From NCBI GenBank assembly GCA_023336855.1, contig JAMBLK010000289.1, positions 1-19,611 of the forward strand: a stretch of DNA of 19,611 nucleotides. Reading direction: 5' to 3'. Of this stretch, positions 14,930 through 19,611 are shown one piece after another (positions within the stretch are counted from its first letter, which is position 1; every line of letters starts with the position of its first letter). A model generated the notes under the pieces. The model was given only the letters and a program-made list of their open reading frames with translations. It was not told the origin of the DNA and ran no database searches. The stretch comes from Actinomycetes bacterium. GTDB taxonomy: Bacteria > Actinomycetota > Acidimicrobiia > Spongiisociales > UBA5794. The position numbers and the translations under genes were made by a program.

Positions 14930-15993
14930 GCCATCCGCACGGCCTTGATGCCCGTCTCGTCGTCTCCCGTGGCGACACCTTCACACTCGATGTGTCGTTG
15001 TCGATTCCTCCAGGGCGTACCGTGGCGCTGCTGGGCCCGAATGGCGCAGGAAAGTCAACGGTGGTGGCAGCGATCGCGGGCCTTCTGCCACTCGACGAAG
15101 GCCACATCACGCTCGACGGACGAACCCTCGACGATCCGGGTGGCAACGTCCTGATGCCCGCGGAGGATCGGTCGATCGGGGTTGTCTTCCAGGACTACGT
15201 GCTGTTCCCCCACCTGACGGTTGTTGAGAACGTTGAGTTCGGACTCAGGAGCCGAAAGACACCGCGTCGCGAAGCGCGCCAACAGGCGATCGAGTGGCTC
15301 GAGAGAATCGGCCTCGACGATCTCGCAGATCGCAAACCGGGCGATCTGTCGGGCGGGCAGGCGCAACGCGTTGCGCTGGCCCGGGCACTCATCACAGGGC
15401 CGGAACTTCTCCTCCTCGATGAGCCGCTCGCAGCGCTCGACGCCACCACCCGCGTCGACCTGCGGCGCACGCTGGGCGATCATCTCAACCAGTTCTCCGG
15501 GCCGCGCATGGTCATCACCCACGACCCGACGGAGGCCTTCCTTCTCGCCGACGAGATCCATGTGATCGAAGATGGCGCTATCACCCAGGTCGGAACCCCG
15601 GACGACATCCGCCTGCGACCCAGAACCTCCTATATCGCGGATCTGGCCGGGTCCAATCTCGTGCTCGGAACCGCGACCCACGGAACGGTGACGACCGGTA
15701 CCCATCAACTCCACATCGCCGATACGCACATCGCCGGACCCGTGCTCGCCGCGATCCACCCCCGGGCGATCGTCATCGATCGACACCAACCTGACGGCAG
15801 TCCCCGAAACACGTGGGAAGCCACCGTCATCCGTATCGAGCACTACGGCGACCGGGTCCGTCTCCAGACCGGTGACCCGCTGCCGCTCACCGCCGAAATC
15901 ACACCCGATGCTCTCAACGATCTCGAGATCGTCGAAGGCTCGGCCGTATGGATATCGATCAAAGCCACAGAGATCAGCGTGGAAAAAGACTGA
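14926..15993 (+). CDS. modC: Molybdate ABC transporter ATP-binding protein ModC
   Basis: A 355-residue ATPase. It shows Walker A G-P-N-G-A-G-K-S-T (about 37-45), Q-loop V-V-F-Q-D-Y, signature L-S-G-G-Q-A-Q-R, Walker B L-L-L-L-D-E-P-L-A-A-L-D and H-loop V-I-T-H-D. A C-terminal region of about 110 residues (about 245-355) is a TOBE-type oxyanion-binding domain, as in full-length ModC, and may sense intracellular molybdate. GTG 14926 overlaps the modB stop (GTGA) and is preceded by a G-run; ATG 14911 in the same frame is possible but would overlap modB more. The gene ends 2 nt before a heptamer repeat array. Confidence 0.94.
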   Translation: MSHPHGLDARLVVSRGDTFTLDVSLSIPPGRTVALLGPNGAGKSTVVAAIAGLLPLDEGHITLDGRTLDDPGGNVLMPAEDRSIGVVFQDYVLFPHLTVVENVEFGLRSRKTPRREARQQAIEWLERIGLDDLADRKPGDLSGGQAQRVALARALITGPELLLLDEPLAALDATTRVDLRRTLGDHLNQFSGPRMVITHDPTEAFLLADEIHVIEDGAITQVGTPDDIRLRPRTSYIADLAGSNLVLGTATHGTVTTGTHQLHIADTHIAGPVLAAIHPRAIVIDRHQPDGSPRNTWEATVIRIEHYGDRVRLQTGDPLPLTAEITPDALNDLEIVEGSAVWISIKATEISVEKD

Positions 15994-15995
15994 AG

Positions 15996-16037
15996 AGCTG
16001 CCAGCTACCAGCTGCGAGCTACCAGCTACCAGCCACG
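15996..16037 (+). repeat. Tandem heptamer array AGCTRCC, six units
   Basis: Six consecutive 7-bp units: AGCTGCC, AGCTACC, AGCTGCG, AGCTACC, AGCTACC, AGCCACG. The array begins two bases after the modC stop codon and contains no gene. A matching array occurs at 18250-18277 on the minus strand. Confidence 0.85.
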
Positions 16038-16040
16038 AGC

Positions 16041-16068
16041 AGTACTCAGTACTCAGTACTCAACACTC
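16041..16068 (+). repeat. Tandem heptamer array AGTACTC, four units
   Basis: Three exact AGTACTC units followed by one variant AACACTC. Same 7-bp period as the preceding array but a different sequence, separated from it by AGC. The AGTACT core is itself palindromic. The last unit overlaps the stop codon of the AMMECR1 gene on the minus strand. Confidence 0.85.
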
Positions 16069-16600
16069 AATAGATCTCGGCTTCGAAGCGGGAGAGGCGG
16101 ACGGGGTCGTCGGGGGAGATGGATGCCTTTCGGCGGGCGATGTCGACTTGCTCTCGCGCCGTCGCGATTCCGGGGATCGCGGGGAGTAGGAGTCCGGTTC
16201 GACCACCGGGGCCGTCGACGATCACGCCATACCTTGAAGGGTCGAGGTCGTCGAGATCTTCGACCGGCTCGGCATCTCCGAGCAGATAGACGGTGACATC
16301 GAGACTGTCGACCTCGCCGGGGTTGAGGGGCGCGAACCGTGGGTCGGAGGTCGCCGCCGCCACGGCGAGACGAACGATCTCGCTTCGGAGGGATCCCTGT
16401 CGAGGTCGTACCGACCCAATACATCCACGCAGCGGCCCTTCGACCTGTCCCGATGCGGCGCCGTCGTGGAGTGACACGAACACGCCGCTCGGTGGCGGAT
16501 CGCCCGGCTCGGGCGGGGCGTCGAGGAATTCGTCCGTGGCCAGGTAGAAGCGAATAGCGTCCCGGGCCAGGGCCACGAACGAATGCTCACCGGTGTTCAT
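16067..16600 (-). CDS. amrA: AMMECR1 domain protein (AmmeMemoRadiSam system protein A)
   Basis: A 177-residue AMMECR1-fold protein. It shows an N-terminal helix A-R-D-A-I-R-F-Y-L, the near-invariant L-R-G-C-I-G segment with its cysteine, then D-P-R-F-A-P-L after a helix of alanines, and D-V-T-V-Y-L-L near the middle. The cysteine motif is the proposed active site; the reaction is unknown. Together with the Memo gene (divergent, starts 103 bp away) and the radical SAM enzyme downstream it makes the AmmeMemoRadiSam trio. The frame is open to 16714, but that extension crosses the Memo promoter region; ATG 16600 lies 6 nt after a TACGCT -10-like box and gives a normal AMMECR1 N-terminus, possibly leaderless. 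Confidence 0.9.
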   Translation of the reverse strand: MNTGEHSFVALARDAIRFYLATDEFLDAPPEPGDPPPSGVFVSLHDGAASGQVEGPLRGCIGSVRPRQGSLRSEIVRLAVAAATSDPRFAPLNPGEVDSLDVTVYLLGDAEPVEDLDDLDPSRYGVIVDGPGGRTGLLLPAIPGIATAREQVDIARRKASISPDDPVRLSRFEAEIY

Positions 16601-16703
16601 GTTCACAGCGTATCGTCGGAACGGCGAGGGGTGAAGGGTCGGAAGTCCGTGGACGACCGGGGCGAGATGGAATAGCTTGGTAGTGGCACTGAGGGAGGTA
16701 GCC
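16601..16703. promoter_or_regulatory. Divergent promoter region between AMMECR1 and Memo genes
   Basis: Toward Memo: TGGACG (16650-16655), 17 bp, TAGCTT (16673-16678), then Shine-Dalgarno AGGGAGG (16692-16698). Toward AMMECR1 on the minus strand: TACGCT ends 6 nt before the ATG at 16600, with a weak TTCACC -35 about 17 bp upstream. Both are plausible but weak matches, and I see no operator-like palindrome. Confidence 0.35.
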
Positions 16704-17495
16704 ATGCGTCCCACCGTTCGTCCCCCCGCCGTCGCCGGGGCCTTCTATCCGGCGGCTCGCGAACGTCTCGAATCCGACGTCCGCGGCTATCTCGCCACCG
16801 CAGATCCAGTCGAGTTGGATTTCCAGTTGAAGGTCCTCGTCGTTCCGCATGCCGGCCTCGTCTACTCGGGTCCGGTCGCGGCCAGCGGGTACAGGCTGCT
16901 CCCTGCCTGCACGAACCTCCATCGGATCGTCATGCTCGGTCCGTCCCACTACGTGTGGTTCTCCGGTCTCGCCCTCCCCGGCGTCGACTACCTGGAGACT
17001 CCGCTCGGTGACGTAGCGGTCGACGGATCCGGTGCAGCGGACGTTCTGAAGTCTCCGCTCGTCGTGGACTCGCCGGCTGCACACGAACGGGAGCACTCGC
17101 TCGAGGTGCAACTTCCGTTCCTCCAGGTCGTCGCTCCCGGGATCCCGGTGATCCCGATGCTCACGGGCGATGGGGATCCCTTCGACGTCGCAGACGTTGT
17201 GGAACCGCTGCTCGACGATGAGACCTTGCTGCTGGTCTCGTCCGATCTCTCCCACTACCACGACTACGAGACGGCTCGACGCCTCGACGCCGAAACCGTT
17301 CGCGCCCTCGAGAGATGCGACGCGGGCGCCCTCGAGCGAGAGTCGGCCTGCGGTCGGACCGGGATCCAGGCAGCGCTCCACATCGCTGAACGTCGGGGAT
17401 ACCGGATGCAGACCCTCGACATGAGGAATTCGGGAGACACCGCAGGGCCGTATGATCGCGTGGTCGGCTACGGCACCTTTGCGTTCGGTGACTGA
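16704..17495 (+). CDS. amrB: Memo family protein (AmmeMemoRadiSam system protein B)
   Basis: A 263-residue Memo-like protein of the extradiol dioxygenase (LigB-like) fold. Visible family features are R-P-P-A-V-A-G-A-F-Y-P at the N-terminus, V-V-P-H-A-G-L-V-Y-S-G (His near 49), L-G-P-S-H-Y, E-H-S-L-E-V-Q-L-P-F-L and S-S-D-L-S-H-Y-H-D-Y. The histidines correspond to the metal site of the fold; human MEMO1 binds copper or iron, and the bacterial role is unknown. ATG 16704 has AGGGAGG at 5 nt; the frame upstream to 16677 is not needed. It is divergent from AMMECR1 and convergent with the MgtC gene, whose stop is only 26 nt away. Confidence 0.92.
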   Translation: MRPTVRPPAVAGAFYPAARERLESDVRGYLATADPVELDFQLKVLVVPHAGLVYSGPVAASGYRLLPACTNLHRIVMLGPSHYVWFSGLALPGVDYLETPLGDVAVDGSGAADVLKSPLVVDSPAAHEREHSLEVQLPFLQVVAPGIPVIPMLTGDGDPFDVADVVEPLLDDETLLLVSSDLSHYHDYETARRLDAETVRALERCDAGALERESACGRTGIQAALHIAERRGYRMQTLDMRNSGDTAGPYDRVVGYGTFAFGD

Positions 17496-17521
17496 GATCG
17501 GCCGCCACGGAGCCGGTGCGG

Positions 17522-18181
17522 TCAGTCGGCTTCCGGCGGCGCTGTCGTCGAGACGTTCAGAACCTCGTCGCGGGCCCTGAGAGCGGCGACGACTTCGTCG
17601 AGCGAATCGCCTCCCAGTCCGATGACCTCCAGCGAGACGGTTCGGATTCCGTCGGCCTCCTCCAGCGTCATGTTGTGTACCTTCGCTCCGACCGCGTTCA
17701 GAGACTGGAACAGCGGTGTCATCGTCCCGTGTCCCGGGGCATACTGCAACTCGATCCGCTGCACTTTGTGGATCCGGCTTCTGACCGGAGCGAAACCGAT
17801 CATGATGACGAGTGCGACCGCCAACGCCACGGAGGCGAACAGGTACATGCCGAAACCGGTGGCGAGACCGAGCGCCGCTGCGAACCAGAGCGTCGCAGCC
17901 GTCGTGATACCGGAGACCGTGAAGCCGGTGCGGATCATCGCGCCAGCTCCGATGAAACCGATGCCGGTAACGACCTGAGCGGCGACTCGAGTTGGGTCCA
18001 CGTCGGAGCCCTCGAAGGCGTACGCACCTGCGATCGTGAAGAGAGCCGCCCCGACGGCGACCAGGGTGTGAGTCCGCAGCCCTGCGGTTTTCTGGAAGAC
18101 CTCTCGTTCGACGCCGAGAGCGGCGCCGAGGACGGCGGCGACCACCAGTCTGAGGACGAGTTCAAGTTCAGTAGGTGGCAC
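17522..18181 (-). CDS. MgtC/SapB family membrane protein
   Basis: A 219-residue protein with an N-terminal membrane domain of four to five helices (about 5-130) and a cytoplasmic C-terminal domain (about 140-215) of ACT-like size and pattern. Signatures are G-V-E-R-E after TM1, A-G-L-R-T-H-T-L-V-A-V-G-A-A-L-F and G-I-G-F-I-G-A-G-A-M-I-R, then G-I-T-T-A-A-T-L-W. MgtC-type proteins affect magnesium homeostasis and F-ATPase activity in some bacteria; here the role is unproven. The GTG start at 18181 is preceded by GAAGGGA, which can fold into a short hairpin with the C-run upstream of it. It lies 99 bp downstream of the radical SAM gene on the same strand and could be co-transcribed with it. Confidence 0.9.
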   Translation of the reverse strand: MPPTELELVLRLVVAAVLGAALGVEREVFQKTAGLRTHTLVAVGAALFTIAGAYAFEGSDVDPTRVAAQVVTGIGFIGAGAMIRTGFTVSGITTAATLWFAAALGLATGFGMYLFASVALAVALVIMIGFAPVRSRIHKVQRIELQYAPGHGTMTPLFQSLNAVGAKVHNMTLEEADGIRTVSLEVIGLGGDSLDEVVAALRARDEVLNVSTTAPPEAD

Positions 18182-18249
18182 ACAGGTCCCTTCGGGGGCC
18201 CAAGCATACCGGGGGTGGTTGGGACCGCGGCCTGTAGTGGAATCGGTTG

Positions 18250-18277
18250 TCGGGCTGGTAGCTGGTGGCTGCCAGCT
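18250..18277 (-). repeat. Second AGCTRCC-type heptamer array, four units
   Basis: Read on the minus strand: AGCTGGC, AGCCACC, AGCTACC, AGCCCGA, the same family as the array at 15996-16037. It begins three bases after the TAG stop (18283-18281) of the radical SAM gene, in that gene's sense direction. It lies in the 99-bp gap before the MgtC gene. Confidence 0.7.
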
Positions 18278-18280
18278 CTG

Positions 18281-19423
18281 CTACTCCCGTTCGGCCAGCC
18301 TCACCGGGAGACGCCGGCCTCCCCACGTGCCCGGCCCGGACTCGAACACGCCGGCGCACGGTGTGCCGCACTTCCTGCAGTGGCCTTCGGCATCGAGACC
18401 CCAGCCGCCCAACCGGTATCCGCTTCGCTCGATGACGACGGCGCTGCACGCGTGGCAGTACGTTGTCTGCCCGGCCGGGTCGTGGACATTGCCGGTATAG
18501 ACGTAGCGCTCTCCGTTGTCCATGGCGATCCGACGAGCACGGTTCAGTGTTGCCGCGGATGTGGACGGTCGACCCGTCATCTTGTGGGACGGATGGAACG
18601 CCGTGAAGTGGTGGGGGACGTCTCGCCCCAGGTGCTCGACCACCCATTCCGTCATCTCGTCGATCTCCTCATCCGAATCGTTCAGGCCGGGGATGAGCAG
18701 CGTCGTGATCTCGAACCACACGTCGGTCTCGTTTCTCACATACTCGAGTGTCTCGAGCACGGGGGCGAGGGCACCGGCACAGGTTCGGTGATAGAACTCC
18801 TCCGTGAAACCCTTGAGATCGATGTTCGCGGCGTCCATGTGGGCGTAGAACTCCCGGCGGGGCTCAGGGTTCACGTACCCGGCGGTGACCGCCACCGTGC
18901 GGACACCCTGCTCGCGGGCCGCATCTGCGATGTCGATGGCGTACTCATGGAAGATGACGGGATCGTTGTAGGTGAACGCGATGCTTCGTGCGCCGAGTTC
19001 GACGGCGACTCTCGCCACCTTCTCTGGACTCGCTTCGTCGGCGAGAACGTCGTACTCCTTCGCCGTTGAGATATCCCAATTCTGACAGAACCGGCAGGCC
19101 AGATTGCAGCCGGCGGTCCCGAACGACAGAACCGCGGTCCCGGGGAGAAAGTGGTTGAGCGGCTTCTTCTCGATCGGGTCGACGCAGAAACCGCTCGACC
19201 GCCCGTAGGTGGTGAGCACGATCTCGTCGTCGATCCGGGCACGTACGTAGCAGAGGCCTCGCTGGCCGTCGTGGAGCTTGCACTCACGGGGACAGAGGTC
19301 GCACTGGATCCGTCCGTCGTCACGGAGATGCCAGAACCGCGTAGAGACGACGGAACCGGGTGACCCGAGGTCTCTTCGGACTCGAGTCGGTCTCTGAGAT
19401 GCTGGCGTGGAGGATTTGCTCAT
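18281..19423 (-). CDS. amrS: AmmeMemoRadiSam system radical SAM enzyme
   Basis: A 380-residue radical SAM protein. The 4Fe-4S motif is G-C106-N-L-A-C110-R-F-C113, a C-x3-C-x2-C. Before it is the family's cysteine-rich N-terminal segment (C41, C44, C48 and C58 in C-D-L-C-P-R-E-C...G-L-C) and P-I-E-K-K-P-L-N-H-F. After it follow a T-Y-N-D-P and a D-L-K-G-F segment typical of the barrel. The C-terminus carries two C-x-x-C pairs (C-H-A-C and C-R-K-C, about 330-365) that look like a zinc ribbon or second cluster site. Its substrate is unknown; it partners with AMMECR1 and Memo. ATG 19423 is preferred to the GTG at 19432 because AGGTG sits at a usable distance. The stop is followed at once by the heptamer array. 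Confidence 0.93.
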   Translation of the reverse strand: MSKSSTPASQRPTRVRRDLGSPGSVVSTRFWHLRDDGRIQCDLCPRECKLHDGQRGLCYVRARIDDEIVLTTYGRSSGFCVDPIEKKPLNHFLPGTAVLSFGTAGCNLACRFCQNWDISTAKEYDVLADEASPEKVARVAVELGARSIAFTYNDPVIFHEYAIDIADAAREQGVRTVAVTAGYVNPEPRREFYAHMDAANIDLKGFTEEFYHRTCAGALAPVLETLEYVRNETDVWFEITTLLIPGLNDSDEEIDEMTEWVVEHLGRDVPHHFTAFHPSHKMTGRPSTSAATLNRARRIAMDNGERYVYTGNVHDPAGQTTYCHACSAVVIERSGYRLGGWGLDAEGHCRKCGTPCAGVFESGPGTWGGRRLPVRLAERE

Positions 19424-19611
19424 TGTGAACACACCTGTCCCGATACCCCGAGCCTACGCCGCCCGGGGCCGATGAGTCCGCGCTGTCCTGCCGCCGCCCA
19501 TATCGCGCTGCCTACCCATCCTTCAAGAGTCGCCCAGCCGACATTGTTGGTGTCGACGCCGCCTGGGTCGGGTTGTTGTGGTGATTGGGACACTGCAGAA
19601 GGAGAAGATCA
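19424..19611. other. Non-coding end of window
   Basis: No open frame with coding character is seen in these 188 bases. The last 13 bases (AAGGAGAAGATCA) contain a good Shine-Dalgarno and may precede a plus-strand start codon just outside the window; this cannot be confirmed here. Confidence 0.4.

Noticed and set aside
15994..16068. Repeat region as a CRISPR array
   Set aside because: The units are 7 bp and directly abutting with no spacers, and no cas genes are near; these are simple tandem repeats.
17490..17527. GACTGA...TCAGTC palindrome between Memo and MgtC as a bidirectional terminator
   Set aside because: Both convergent genes end in Asp-stop (GAC TGA), which by itself creates the outer arms; the inner pairing is interrupted by an unmatched 6-nt bulge, so the support is too weak.

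Overview
The window is dense, GC-rich (by eye a little over 60% G+C), non-mobile-looking bacterial chromosome with short intergenic gaps, GTG starts and GTGA/ATGA stop-start overlaps. Protein types (MMPL/RND transporter beside a TetR regulator, DUF3105 membrane protein, an actinobacterial style CzcD, ACR3, AmmeMemoRadiSam genes) and two regulator genes that look leaderless point to Actinomycetota. A deep lineage such as Acidimicrobiia is plausible, but I cannot prove it from the sequence. I see no tRNA, rRNA, IS element, phage gene or CRISPR array.

Layout. (1) 13-3474: a metallophosphoesterase with a large C-terminal extension, a convergent ICMT-like membrane methyltransferase, a DUF3105 membrane-anchored protein and a 66-residue two-helix membrane protein. 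(2) 3541-4572: a cation diffusion facilitator with a His-rich N-terminus. (3) 4613-7586: a TetR repressor divergent from an MMPL transporter, with a 19-bp near-palindromic operator between them, then a hairpin terminator. (4) 7764-8990: a YcaD-like MFS transporter. (5) 9077-10429: a CadC/SmtB-type metal sensor with a perfect 13-6-13 inverted-repeat operator, translationally coupled to a second CDF exporter. (6) 10460-13216: an arsenic operon, arsR - arsP-type permease - small thioredoxin-like protein - acr3, again with an operator on its promoter. (7) 13271-15993: modABC molybdate importer behind a structured leader. (8) 15996-19423: AMMECR1, Memo and the AmmeMemoRadiSam radical SAM enzyme, with an MgtC/SapB membrane protein between the last two, and with 7-bp tandem repeats next to the stop codons.

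How it fits together. Blocks 2, 5, 6 and 7 form a metal and oxyanion handling neighbourhood: divalent cation export (two CDFs, one under its own Zn/Cd/Pb sensor), arsenite and probably organoarsenical export, and molybdate import. Blocks 3 and 4 add two further transporters. The least understood parts are the AmmeMemoRadiSam trio, the thioredoxin-like protein placed between two arsenic permeases, and the heptamer arrays that begin 2-3 bases after two stop codons in the sense orientation of the gene just ended.
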